Below, one piece after another: positions 35,724-45,651 of a DNA stretch of 64,000 nucleotides. The position numbers and the translations under genes were made by a program. Numbering within the stretch: the stretch's first letter is position 1; the number at the start of each line of letters is the position of its first letter. The notes under the pieces were generated by a model. It was not told the DNA's origin and searched no databases. It saw only the letters and a list, made by a program, of their open reading frames with translations. Source of the DNA: Puniceicoccales bacterium Verruco_02 (GTDB taxonomy: Bacteria; Verrucomicrobiota; Verrucomicrobiia; Opitutales; Oceanipulchritudinaceae); NCBI GenBank assembly GCA_001604585.1, contig LVBW01000037.1, positions 514 to 64,513 on the forward strand, written 5' to 3'.

Positions 35724-37636
35724 CTGGCACGGAAAACAATCCCTACGATGTAATTGTGTGCGGAGCTGGACACGCTGGCTGCGAGGCCGCACTGGCCGCC
35801 GCCCGCATGGGTATGCGCACCCTGCTCATTAGTGGCAATATCGACACGATAGCCAAAATGAGCTGCAACCCCTCGATCGGCGGACAAGCCAAGGGGCATA
35901 TAGTTCGCGAAATTGACGCACTTGGCGGTGAAATGGCCGTCAACACGGATACTACGGCAATCCAGTTCCGAATGTTGAACGAGTCTAAAGGCCCCGCCGT
36001 GCAAGCCCCCCGCGCCCAGTGCGACAAGAAAGCCTACCAGTTGCGCATGAAGCACACGCTGGAGCTTCAGCCGGGGCTGCACCTGTTTCAGGCTATTGTA
36101 AGCCGCCTTATCTACGGAACGGGCTGTGTGCGCGGCGTCGGCACCAGCATAGGCGCGGAATTCTATGCCAAGACCGTGATTGTGACTACGGGCACCTTCT
36201 TGCGCGGCCTTATGCACATCGGCAAGAACAAGACCGAAGGCGGACGCTCAGGCGACTTTAGTGCGCAAACGCTGTCCTCAAGTCTCAAGGATGCGGGTAT
36301 TGCGCTCGACCGTCTGAAGACTGGTACCCCAGCTCGCCTGCTGGGCAGTACGATCGATTTTGCTGTAATGGAGGAGCAGCCCGGTGACGCCCAGCCTCTG
36401 CTCTTCGCCTTCTACGATACGCGCGGCCTACCGGACGATGTGTTCCACGTGGAACAGTCGCCGGCGATGGCGGCTGCGGAACGTCTCTTGTTCCACGTGG
36501 AACAGGGCAGGGGGATGCGCCGCCCTGGCTGGCTCCCGGGTATGGAGCAGTTGTCCTGTTGGATGACGCACACGAACGCGCGGACGCGGGAAATCATCAT
36601 CGAGAACCTGCATTGTTCCGCGCTGTACGGCGGAGAGATTCAGGGTGTTGGGCCGCGCTACTGCCCGAGCATCGAAGATAAGATGGTGCGCTTCGCCAAT
36701 CATGAGCGGCACCGCCTGTTTCTGGAGCCGGAGGGCAGGGGGACGGATGAATGGTACGTAAACGGCCTATCCACCAGTATGCCCTTCGATGTGCAGCAGA
36801 AGATACTGCACAGTGTGCCGGGGCTGGAGAACGCCCTGATGATGCGCCCGGCCTACGCAGTGGAATACGACTTTGCGCAGCCTACACAGATACACTCCTG
36901 GCTGGAGACGCGGCAGGTGGAGGGCCTGTTCTTTGCCGGGCAGATTAACGGCACCTCAGGCTACGAGGAAGCGGCGGGACAGGGCCTTGTGGCAGGCATA
37001 AATGCCGCATTGAAAGTGCGGGGAGAGCCGCACTGGGTGCCCGCAAGGCACGAAAGCTACATCGGCGTCCTGATAGACGACCTCGTTACCAAAGGCACTC
37101 AGGAGCCTTACCGCATGTTCACAAGCCGTGCGGAACACCGCCTGCTGCTTAACCACAATTCCGCAGAGCTGCGCCTTGGGCCGCACGCTGCGCGCCTCGG
37201 CCTCTTGACGCCTGCGAGGGCAGCCGCTGTGCTACGTAAAAAGGCAGCGGTGGAGGACTGGTCAGCGCGCTTCGAGCAGCTAGCGGCGCCGGGCGGCAAA
37301 CTCGGGGATCATATCCGCAAGGGTGGGGGACTCGATGCTGCCCCGGCAGAGTTTCTAGCCCTGTCCGAATCTGCCCGCGAAGAGGTGCTCTACCGCGTGC
37401 GCTACCGTGGCTATATAGATAGAGAGCTGCGCCATGTGAGTAAACTGGCGGGCGTCGAGCGCGTCAGCATACCGGATACTTTTGACTACGCCACGGTCCC
37501 CGGCCTGCGTAACGAGAGCCGCCAGAAGCTCATTCGCCATCGTCCCGAGAACCTCGCGCAGGCCTCTCGCATCAGCGGAGTCAGTCCCGCAGACATTTCC
37601 CTGCTCATTGTGGCGCTTGCGTCACGAAACACATAG
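35720..37636 (+). CDS. mnmG: tRNA uridine-5-carboxymethylaminomethyl modification enzyme MnmG
   Basis: A 638-residue FAD-dependent partner of MnmE. The FAD motif is VIVCGAGHAGCEAALAAARMG, followed by SCNPSIGGQAKGHIVREIDALGG, TFLRGLMHIG, LKTGTPARL, GTQEPYRMFTSRAEHRLLLN and the C-terminal tRNA-binding domain. Between LLFAFYDTRGL and QLSCWMTHTN there are about 45 residues where, from memory, the E. coli enzyme has about nine. This insertion contains FHVEQ twice, each encoded by a perfect parS-like palindrome. The usual neighbour rsmG (gidB) does not follow; a PhoB-like gene does. Confidence 0.96.
   Translation: MTGTENNPYDVIVCGAGHAGCEAALAAARMGMRTLLISGNIDTIAKMSCNPSIGGQAKGHIVREIDALGGEMAVNTDTTAIQFRMLNESKGPAVQAPRAQCDKKAYQLRMKHTLELQPGLHLFQAIVSRLIYGTGCVRGVGTSIGAEFYAKTVIVTTGTFLRGLMHIGKNKTEGGRSGDFSAQTLSSSLKDAGIALDRLKTGTPARLLGSTIDFAVMEEQPGDAQPLLFAFYDTRGLPDDVFHVEQSPAMAAAERLLFHVEQGRGMRRPGWLPGMEQLSCWMTHTNARTREIIIENLHCSALYGGEIQGVGPRYCPSIEDKMVRFANHERHRLFLEPEGRGTDEWYVNGLSTSMPFDVQQKILHSVPGLENALMMRPAYAVEYDFAQPTQIHSWLETRQVEGLFFAGQINGTSGYEEAAGQGLVAGINAALKVRGEPHWVPARHESYIGVLIDDLVTKGTQEPYRMFTSRAEHRLLLNHNSAELRLGPHAARLGLLTPARAAAVLRKKAAVEDWSARFEQLAAPGGKLGDHIRKGGGLDAAPAEFLALSESAREEVLYRVRYRGYIDRELRHVSKLAGVERVSIPDTFDYATVPGLRNESRQKLIRHRPENLAQASRISGVSPADISLLIVALASRNT
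36441..36456. promoter_or_regulatory. parS-like palindrome inside mnmG (site 1)
   Basis: TGTTCCACGTGGAACA, a perfect 16-bp palindrome of the ParB target type (TGTTNCACGTGNAACA-like). It encodes part of FHVEQ in the MnmG insertion and lies 48 bases before the second copy. Confidence 0.75.
36489..36504. promoter_or_regulatory. parS-like palindrome inside mnmG (site 2)
   Basis: A second identical TGTTCCACGTGGAACA, in the same reading frame as the first, again giving FHVEQ. Two identical copies within 64 bases are very unlikely by chance. Confidence 0.75.
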
Positions 37637-37641
37637 TGCCC

Positions 37642-37706
37642 GTTACAAACATGTTACGTAGTATCTTGTTGCCTAGTTAAGACTTGCGGAATACATGTTT
37701 CGTAAC
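37642..37706. promoter_or_regulatory. Inverted repeat upstream of the response regulator gene
   Basis: GTTACAAACATGT at 37642-37654 and ACATGTTTCGTAAC at 37693-37706 are inverted copies differing by one inserted base. They lie in the 87-base mnmG-response regulator gap and end 17 bases before the start codon. This could be an operator, perhaps autoregulatory. Confidence 0.5.
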
Positions 37707-37723
37707 AAAAGAAGAAAGCTACC

Positions 37724-38422
37724 ATGTCCAAAAGCCCGCCCAAACGCATATTGGTAGTTGATGATGAGCCTGATGTAACGGAGCTTCTCAACTACCGCCT
37801 TCGCAAGGAAGGTTACGATGTAGAGGTCATCAACAACCCTCTGCTCATCATGGGCAAGGCTACGGAATTCCGTCCCGACCTGTTCATATTGGACATAATG
37901 ATGCCCGAGCTAGACGGCATCAAAATCTGTCGCATGATACGTGCTGACAAGAACATGAGCAACGCTCCGGTCATATTCCTAACTGCCCGCGGAGGTACAG
38001 ACGACCGCATCAAGGGTCTTGAGAGTGGCGCTGACGACTACATTGCCAAACCATTCGACGTGAAGGAACTGGTGCTGCGCGTGGGTCTGCTGCTCAAGCG
38101 GGTATCCACGGGCAAGGCATCCGAAGGCCAGATACTGCGCGCCGGAGAGGTGATGCTCGATCAGGAACGTCACAATGTGACGGTGAACGGCGAACCTGTG
38201 GACCTTACGGCAACCGAGTTCAAGCTGCTGAACCTTCTCATGGAGCGCAAGGGCAGGGTGCAGTCGCGCGACATGCTGCTAATCAACGTCTGGAACTACG
38301 ATACGGACACCGAAACGCGCACTATTGACACCCATGTGCGCCGCCTGCGCGAAAAGCTGGGCAACCAGTCCGCCATCATAGAGACGGTGCGCGGGGTGGG
38401 CTATCGCGTTAATGACGAATAG
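37724..38422 (+). CDS. OmpR/PhoB-family response regulator
   Basis: A 232-residue response regulator. The receiver domain has the acidic pocket (ILVVDDEPDVTELL), phospho-acceptor Asp in LFILDIMMPELDG (about residue 56) and the conserved Lys in DDYIAKPFDVKEL. The C-terminal winged-helix domain ends with TRTIDTHVRRLREKLG and VRGVGYRVND. The sensor kinase gene follows after about 120 bases. PhoB is the closest type by overall features, but no pst/phoU gene is adjacent, so the signal is not certain. Confidence 0.9.
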   Translation: MSKSPPKRILVVDDEPDVTELLNYRLRKEGYDVEVINNPLLIMGKATEFRPDLFILDIMMPELDGIKICRMIRADKNMSNAPVIFLTARGGTDDRIKGLESGADDYIAKPFDVKELVLRVGLLLKRVSTGKASEGQILRAGEVMLDQERHNVTVNGEPVDLTATEFKLLNLLMERKGRVQSRDMLLINVWNYDTDTETRTIDTHVRRLREKLGNQSAIIETVRGVGYRVNDE

Positions 38423-38540
38423 TTCACCGTTGGGTCAAGATACTGAGTACGGGCAAAGTTTTGCCTGACTAGGGCCGTTCTCCCCGGCATTATCTTGGCC
38501 TGTCACGCGCCAGCCTTGGCGCATCATAAGCCCGATACCC

Positions 38541-39830
38541 ATGTGGCTGACCATTGCAGCTATATTCGCACTCATCTCCCTGATCCTCGCCCTGCGTCTG
38601 CGCGGCGCGTATAACCTTCTGTCCACCCTCGAAGAAAGCGCCCGCAGGCACGAACCAGTGCTCATCGAGCGCCGCTCCCGTTTTGGCGTGTTCCGGAAGG
38701 CCGAAGGCCTGCAACAGGCCCTCAATACCCTTATTGGCGAGACCCGCCACGGACGCAACCGCGACCGCGACTACCTGCACCAGATAGAGACCACCCTCGG
38801 AAGCATTCGCGAGGCAATCCTGATACTCGACGAAAGCCACTACGTGCGCATGGCCAACGGGGCCGCAAGGCAGCTAATAGGCAGCGAAAGGCACCTTCTT
38901 GGCCGCCGGGTGGAGAGTCTCCTGCCCAGCGTGGGCTTTCTCGACTACGTGCGCGGCATCTGGGACGGGCGCAAATCAGGCAACGAGGTGGTGGAAATTG
39001 TAAGAGGAGAGGAACACCTCTACTTTGAAGTAACGGGCGCCCTGATCGTAAGCGACGAATCCCGTCAGAAGCTGTCGCTATTTGTATTACACGATATCAC
39101 ACAGCTCAAATCCCTCGAAAGAATGCGCACGGAGTTCGTAGCCAACGTGTCGCACGAGCTGCGCACGCCGGTCACGGTTATCCGCGGCTTTGCAGATACG
39201 CTGCTGGAAGAGGGCAACGATCTCAGTCCCGAGGCAAGGCAGCGTTTCCTGCTGAAGATACATCGCAACGTAGTGAGGCTGAACACCTTGCTGGAAGACT
39301 TGCTGACTCTTTCGCGCATGGAAGGCAAGGCGTCGGCCCTTGTGCCGGAGCCAATCAGCCTGAACGCACTAATCGGAGACGTGTGCGAGAACTTCGCAGA
39401 CCGCAAGCCCGCGGGCTGCCTCTTGGACATGCAGCTTGAGCCGGATCTACCCATTCTGCTACTTGACCCGCTGCGCATAACACAGGTGTTGGAAAACCTG
39501 CTCGACAACGCAGCGCGTCACGCCAAGGGCATGAAGACCCTGCGCATTCGCACGGCAATAAAGGGCAACGCAGCCGTGTGCGCCGTGGAAGACGACGGCT
39601 GCGGCATCCCGGCGACAGACCTGCCACACATATTCGAACGCTTCTACCGCGTTGACAAGGGCCGCTCCCGCGAGCTTGGCGGCACCGGGCTGGGCCTATC
39701 CATTGTCAAGCATATCATCCTCCAGCATGGGGGACGGATCTTCGTCCACAGCCGCGAAGGGCACGGGACGAGCATGGGCTTCGAGCTACCGCTGGCTTGC
39801 ACCCAGCAGGCGAGTACAAATGCGGAGTAG
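38541..39830 (+). CDS. PhoR-like membrane sensor histidine kinase
   Basis: A 429-residue kinase with one N-terminal membrane segment (MWLTIAAIFALISLILALRL), a PAS-like sensor domain at about residues 75-185 (REAILILDESHYVRMANGAA), a HisKA domain with the autophosphorylated His in VANVSHELRTPVTVI (about residue 205), and an HATPase domain with N box NLLDNAARHAK, G boxes DDGCGIPATDLPHIFERFYR and GGTGLGLSIVKHI. A large periplasmic sensor is absent, as in PhoR. It pairs with the preceding regulator. Confidence 0.9.
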   Translation: MWLTIAAIFALISLILALRLRGAYNLLSTLEESARRHEPVLIERRSRFGVFRKAEGLQQALNTLIGETRHGRNRDRDYLHQIETTLGSIREAILILDESHYVRMANGAARQLIGSERHLLGRRVESLLPSVGFLDYVRGIWDGRKSGNEVVEIVRGEEHLYFEVTGALIVSDESRQKLSLFVLHDITQLKSLERMRTEFVANVSHELRTPVTVIRGFADTLLEEGNDLSPEARQRFLLKIHRNVVRLNTLLEDLLTLSRMEGKASALVPEPISLNALIGDVCENFADRKPAGCLLDMQLEPDLPILLLDPLRITQVLENLLDNAARHAKGMKTLRIRTAIKGNAAVCAVEDDGCGIPATDLPHIFERFYRVDKGRSRELGGTGLGLSIVKHIILQHGGRIFVHSREGHGTSMGFELPLACTQQASTNAE

Positions 39831-39955
39831 GGCAGGGGGCTGCGATTTTCTCAAGATACCCTAGGGAGTGTTTGCAAATCCGTCTCCCGTCGGAAAGCGG
39901 GCGTCCGCTCTGGATTACACCGCCCAGTTTCGGTCAATTGGACGGTTTGGAGACG

Positions 39956-39999
39956 AAAAACAGCCCGCCACCATATAGGTGACAGGCTGTTTTTCTGGG
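39956..39999. terminator. Bidirectional terminator between phoR-like and PPi-PFK genes
   Basis: AAAAACAGCC pairs with GGCTGTTTTT, with an inner CACC/GGTG pairing around an ATATA loop. T-runs on both sides fit the convergent genes. Confidence 0.85.
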
Positions 40000-40096
40000 T
40001 TAAGAACCCTGTCGATGTGGCCTATCCAGCGATAGGATATTCCCCAAAGGTGATGCAAAGCATCTCGGGTGAAGGGCTTATCCCCCTGTACCCTGC

Positions 40097-41326
<1,230 letters not shown>

Positions 41327-41504
41327 TGTAGTATCCAGATTGTGAAACGTGTTGAAACGCGAAAGCGAAGGGCAGCGGCTGGTCGATGGGGCCGCACAAG
41401 CCTAAAACAAACACCACTAGACAATTCATCCGCGCAAGGCAACACTGAGGCGGACCCTTTCCGGCCTGCAAATGTGACCGCGCGATGTGGGCCGAGCCGA
41501 GTAG

Positions 41505-42482
41505 CTACGCGTTTGCGGAACGCGACCAGAGGCGAAGGCTGGAAAGGAGCAGGCTCTCCAACGCCGCCTCTTCCTTCAGGTTGAACACTTCGCAGAGGCG
41601 GCCCGCCCGCTCAATTTCCTCCTGTGCGCGGAATAGTGTGCGCATCGTGCCTTGTCTGACATCGGCCTTGGCAAAGGCGAGAGTAGCCGAGGCAATGTCA
41701 GCAAAGAGGCGCTGACGCAGGCCCTTGCGCGCTCCGGCCTCCATTGCGGCCTCCTGCTCTTCGGGCAGGTTCGGCGGCAGGGCCGCAGCCTGTGCTTCCC
41801 AAGCCTTGTCGGACATTTCGCCTAGAAGGGCGGAAAAGCTGGCCGATAGTCCATACATGCCCAGCACCAGCTTTGCCACGGCTTGCGCACCCTTTGCCCC
41901 GCCCGCAGCCTGTGCCAGCCATTCGCGGTAGCGCTCCAGCCAGCCCTGCCAGCGAGGGTCCGTCCCGTCCGCCCCGTTCGAGCGTATGCTGAACTGGAAG
42001 CAGCGGCTGCGGATTGTCTCCAACAGCTCGTAAGGCCGGGTGGACAGCAGGAGCATCGTGCTATCCGCCGGGGGTTCCTCAAGGGTTTTTAGGAAGGCGT
42101 TGGCCGTGGCGATGTTCATCCTGTCGGCATCGTACACGACGGCCAGCTTGCGCGGGGCAACGCTTGGCGTCTGGTGAATCTGGCGCAGGAAGCTGCGCAT
42201 AGTGTTCTCGCCGCCCTCGCCTCGCTCTCCGATGCGTATCTGGCGCATCTTGCCCGTTGGGCGCAAGCTGATGAAGTCCGGGTGCGTGTCCACCTTTTGC
42301 TTTGTGCAATCGAGAAGGGCTGTCCCAAGCGCGAGGGCGAGCTGTTCGAGTTCGCGCAAGTCCTCTCCGTGCAGCAGCATGGCGTGGGCCATGCGCCCCG
42401 TGGCCAGCGAGCGGCAGAGCACCTGTGCCGGACGCGCTGCCCGCAGAGAGCCGGGCAGGCTCTCTTCAAAACGCCGGGCCAT
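41505..42482 (-). CDS. holB: DNA polymerase III delta-prime subunit
   Basis: A delta-prime clamp-loader subunit, about 325 residues from the proposed start. RSLATGRMAHAMLLHG opens the AAA+-like domain. LAVVYDADRMNIATANAFLKTLEEPP, TMLLLSTRPYELLETIRSRCFQF (sensor 1 and the SRC motif) are the family core. The region corresponding to Walker A lacks GKT, as expected for a non-hydrolysing delta-prime. The C-terminal half is helical. The exact start is uncertain: ATG 42482 is preferred to the ORF start at 42602, whose 40 extra residues look non-native. Confidence 0.85.
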   Translation of the reverse strand: MARRFEESLPGSLRAARPAQVLCRSLATGRMAHAMLLHGEDLRELEQLALALGTALLDCTKQKVDTHPDFISLRPTGKMRQIRIGERGEGGENTMRSFLRQIHQTPSVAPRKLAVVYDADRMNIATANAFLKTLEEPPADSTMLLLSTRPYELLETIRSRCFQFSIRSNGADGTDPRWQGWLERYREWLAQAAGGAKGAQAVAKLVLGMYGLSASFSALLGEMSDKAWEAQAAALPPNLPEEQEAAMEAGARKGLRQRLFADIASATLAFAKADVRQGTMRTLFRAQEEIERAGRLCEVFNLKEEAALESLLLSSLRLWSRSANA

Positions 42483-42639
42483 GGCCGGGCCGGGGATGAA
42501 TGTGCCGGTATCGTGCAAGGTGGGGGCGGTGCTGCCAGACTCTGGCCGTGATTGGCAAGGCGGGCAGGCAGGAAGACTGGCGGCAAAGGTGCGCCGATGC
42601 AAGACCGCTTGAGCGTATTGCCCGCGTGCAGGCCTCCTC

Positions 42640-43332
42640 TTAACGGAAGAGGTTGTACTTCACGATCGCATACAGGGCGCGGAAGCCGTCCCTCCAGCCA
42701 ATCTTCTTGCCCTCCTCATAAGTGCGGCCGGAGTAGGAGATGCCCACCTCGTAGATGCGGCAGCGTTGACGGGCCAGTTTGGCGGTTATTTCCGGCTCAA
42801 AGCCGAAGCGTTCCTCCTCTATTGTGATCTTCTCCAGCACCTCGCGGCGGAACACCTTGTAGCAGGTCTCCATGTCGGTGAGGTTTATGTTGGTGAACAT
42901 GTTGCTGACCATTGTCAGGAACTTGTTGCCCATCATGTGCCAGAAATACACCACGCGGTGCGCGTCCCCGCCTGCGAAGCGGGAGCCGAAGACAACGTCC
43001 GCGCGCCCGTCGAGTATGGGTCTTAGTAGGCGCGGGTATTCGGCGGGGTCGTATTCGAGGTCGGCATCCTGAATTATCACAACATCGCCCGTTGCGCTCT
43101 TGAAGCCCGTGGCCAGCGCACCGCCCTTGCCCTTGTTCTTTTCGTGGTAGAAGACCTTGCAGAGGGGGTCTTTTTCCAGCGTGTCGCGCAGTATGTCCCG
43201 CGTGCCGTCCTTGGAGCAGTCGTCCACGATGACGATCTCGTGCAGGTTGACGCCGGATGCCTTCACCTTTGCCACGATGGTGCAGATGGTATCCTTTTCG
43301 TTGTAGCAGGGAATGACGACTGAAACTTGCAT
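42640..43332 (-). CDS. Family 2 glycosyltransferase, polyprenyl-phosphate sugar synthase type
   Basis: A 230-residue GT2 enzyme resembling dolichol-phosphate mannose synthase (Dpm1 type): [41 protein letters not shown] and the metal-binding DADLEYDP. The later segment [26 protein letters not shown] is typical of the same subgroup. No C-terminal membrane segment is present. It would make a lipid-linked sugar donor. The divergent neighbour encodes a GT-C-like membrane protein that could use such a donor. ATG 43332 gives the standard MQVSVVIP start. Confidence 0.88.
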   Translation of the reverse strand: MQVSVVIPCYNEKDTICTIVAKVKASGVNLHEIVIVDDCSKDGTRDILRDTLEKDPLCKVFYHEKNKGKGGALATGFKSATGDVVIIQDADLEYDPAEYPRLLRPILDGRADVVFGSRFAGGDAHRVVYFWHMMGNKFLTMVSNMFTNINLTDMETCYKVFRREVLEKITIEEERFGFEPEITAKLARQRCRIYEVGISYSGRTYEEGKKIGWRDGFRALYAIVKYNLFR

Positions 43333-43440
43333 TGCAGGACAGGTGTTTGCGGGGGAAAGGCGTATTCCGGTTCTAACACGGGTTCTCCGGCTCATGTTTC
43401 AGCCTGAGGGGAACTGGCCGCTGCCTCGACCAAGGTTTAT

Positions 43441-45561
43441 ATGAACAGCATACTCAGGCGCGTCATCGTTGCGTTGTCCGGCCTCTTTGCCGTGGCCATG
43501 TTCTTCCGCCTGCAAATAACGAGCGGCTTTGACGCCGTTCCGGGTGATATCTGGGACGGGCGCCTGCTAATGGGCATAGTGGAGCACTGGCGGCTCGTGC
43601 TGCTGGGCGAGCGGGAATGGCACACCTTGGCTATGTTCTGGCCGCAGGAGGGCAGCCTTGGTTACAGCGACACCTTTTTCCTGACCGGCATGGCCTACTC
43701 GCTGCTCCGCCTCTTCGGGTTGGACCAGTGGCACGCCTATACGGCTGCGTACATGGGCCTCGGCTATGCGGGCTATCTTTCGATGTACTGGCTCTTGCGT
43801 GGCTTTGTGCGCCTGCCCTTCCTGCATTCCCTGCTGCTGGCGGTCCTGTTTGTGAACGTTTCGCCCATGATAATGGGGGTGAACAACAGCCACATGCAGC
43901 TAACCTACGCCTGGCTTTTGCCCTGCGTAATCGCCCTTGGCTGGAAGAGCCTGCTAGACGAGCGGCGGCCCCTGCTCTGGGCCAGTCTCTGTGCGCTGCT
44001 CCTTGGCCTTTTGTTCTTTTCCACCTTCTACGTCTCGTGGTTCTTTGTGCTGATTGTGTGCATTGCCCTCTTTCTGTTCCTTGCGGGGGGCAGCGTGGAG
44101 GGTGGCATTGGCAAAGGGCCTAGCAGGGTGGATCTGCGCCTTGGCATATGCCGGGACAGGATCGACGCCGTGTTGCGCTGGGCGTGGGGGAATAGGCGGC
44201 GCCTATTGGCTTTCGGAGCGGTGTTCGCTCTCTTGCTCCTGCCCTTCGTATGGCTGTATCTGCCAGTGTTGCAGGAAAGCGGGCCGCGCTCGTACAGGGC
44301 CATGAAGCCCACGATGCCTGTGCTGGTGGACTTCATTAACGTCGATCCGCTCAACTACACCTGGGGCTGGATAGCAGACAGTCTCAAGCTCCACGTCCGC
44401 GACTTCTGCGGCGAATTGCGCTTCGGTCTTCCGCTGCTTACGCTCTGCACTTTTTTCGCGGCCTTCGTCTTTTTTGCGCGCAGGCAGCTACTTGGGCGGC
44501 ACCCGGACACTCTTTCGCGCGTTGCCTTTGCCATGTCGCTCGCAGTGCTGGTTTGTTGGCTATTGTCGATAAAGGTCGGCGGCAACTCGCTCTGGTGGCT
44601 AGTCTATACCTTTGTGCCGGGTGCCAAAGCCATACGCTGCGTCTTCCGCATCAATGTGGTGCTGACGATGTTCCTGTTGCTCGTGGTGGCCGTGTACTTC
44701 CGCGAGCTTGTGCGGGGCAGCCGCGTTGCGCAGGCCTTTGCGGCCATTCTCTGCGTACTTATGTTTGCCGAGAACATGGCCCGTCTCAGTCCGGGCTATC
44801 GCATTAGCCGCCGCGAATGCCTCGCCATGCTGGCCCATGCCCAGCCTCCGCCCGAGGACGCAAGGGTGTTCTACATAAAAGCGCCGGACTGCGACTACAT
44901 CATTGCGCACATGGAGGCCTTCGTCCTTGCCCAGCATTTCGGGCTGGAGACAGTGAACGGGCATTCCGGCCTGTTGCCAAAGAGCTGGCCGCTCGACGAT
45001 GTGCATTCGCCTGCCTACGAGAAGAACCTGCTAGTCTGGCTCAAGGGAGAGCTGCCAAAGGGTCTCTACGCCTACGACAGGCCCAGCGGACAGTGGCAGG
45101 ATGCCTCGGCTCTGGCGGACCTTTTGGACTACCGCGAGGGCGAGGATCTTGTGGCGGCTCACACATTTTCATCCTACGACATGGGCGGATGGTCGGGGCT
45201 GGAGCCTTGGGGAGCGTGGACGGAGGGCAAACTGTCCTCGCTGCTTTTCAGTCTTCCGGAAGAGATGAAAGGAAGGCCCCTGCGTATGGAAGCAAAGCTG
45301 AGGGCGCTTGTATCCGGCAGCCATTCCCAGCGCATGACTCTTCGCATAAACGGGGAAAAGCTGGGCTACTGGCTCATAACCCAGGAGAATGCACCCTTGC
45401 TCCTGAACATGGAGATACCTGCCCGCCTGACGGGCGGGGGCAGGCTGCTCTTGCAGCTCGAATTGCCCGACGCTACCAGCCCGAAGACACTCGGCTCTGG
45501 TGAGGATGGTCGCCAGCTCGGCGTGGGAGTGGAGATGATGCGTATAACGGGGGCAGAGTAG
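43441..45561 (+). CDS. GT-C-like multi-pass membrane protein
   Basis: A 706-residue membrane protein with about 10-12 hydrophobic segments in the first 440 residues and a soluble C-terminal domain of about 250 residues. The first extracytoplasmic loop holds acidic residues (FDAVPGDIWDGRLL) as in GT-C glycosyltransferases that use polyprenyl-phosphate sugars. Later motifs are not diagnostic, and no named family was recognised. The divergent GT2 gene, 108 bases away, could supply its donor. The C-terminal domain is beta-like and may bind carbohydrate. It ends at a terminator shared with the chemoreceptor gene. Confidence 0.65.
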   Translation: MNSILRRVIVALSGLFAVAMFFRLQITSGFDAVPGDIWDGRLLMGIVEHWRLVLLGEREWHTLAMFWPQEGSLGYSDTFFLTGMAYSLLRLFGLDQWHAYTAAYMGLGYAGYLSMYWLLRGFVRLPFLHSLLLAVLFVNVSPMIMGVNNSHMQLTYAWLLPCVIALGWKSLLDERRPLLWASLCALLLGLLFFSTFYVSWFFVLIVCIALFLFLAGGSVEGGIGKGPSRVDLRLGICRDRIDAVLRWAWGNRRRLLAFGAVFALLLLPFVWLYLPVLQESGPRSYRAMKPTMPVLVDFINVDPLNYTWGWIADSLKLHVRDFCGELRFGLPLLTLCTFFAAFVFFARRQLLGRHPDTLSRVAFAMSLAVLVCWLLSIKVGGNSLWWLVYTFVPGAKAIRCVFRINVVLTMFLLLVVAVYFRELVRGSRVAQAFAAILCVLMFAENMARLSPGYRISRRECLAMLAHAQPPPEDARVFYIKAPDCDYIIAHMEAFVLAQHFGLETVNGHSGLLPKSWPLDDVHSPAYEKNLLVWLKGELPKGLYAYDRPSGQWQDASALADLLDYREGEDLVAAHTFSSYDMGGWSGLEPWGAWTEGKLSSLLFSLPEEMKGRPLRMEAKLRALVSGSHSQRMTLRINGEKLGYWLITQENAPLLLNMEIPARLTGGGRLLLQLELPDATSPKTLGSGEDGRQLGVGVEMMRITGAE

Positions 45562-45579
45562 GGCGGGTTACCCCCAATG

Positions 45580-45614
45580 AAAAAGGCAGCACCCTTTTCG
45601 GGATGCTGCCTTTT
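45580..45614. terminator. Bidirectional terminator
   Basis: AAAAGGCAGCA-CCC and GGG-A-TGCTGCCTTTT form a long stem with a TTTTC loop, with A/T runs on both sides. It separates the convergent GT-C-like and chemoreceptor genes. Confidence 0.88.
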
Positions 45615-45651
45615 CGCGTGTGCTGTGTATGCAGGGGGCTTAGTTATGGCG

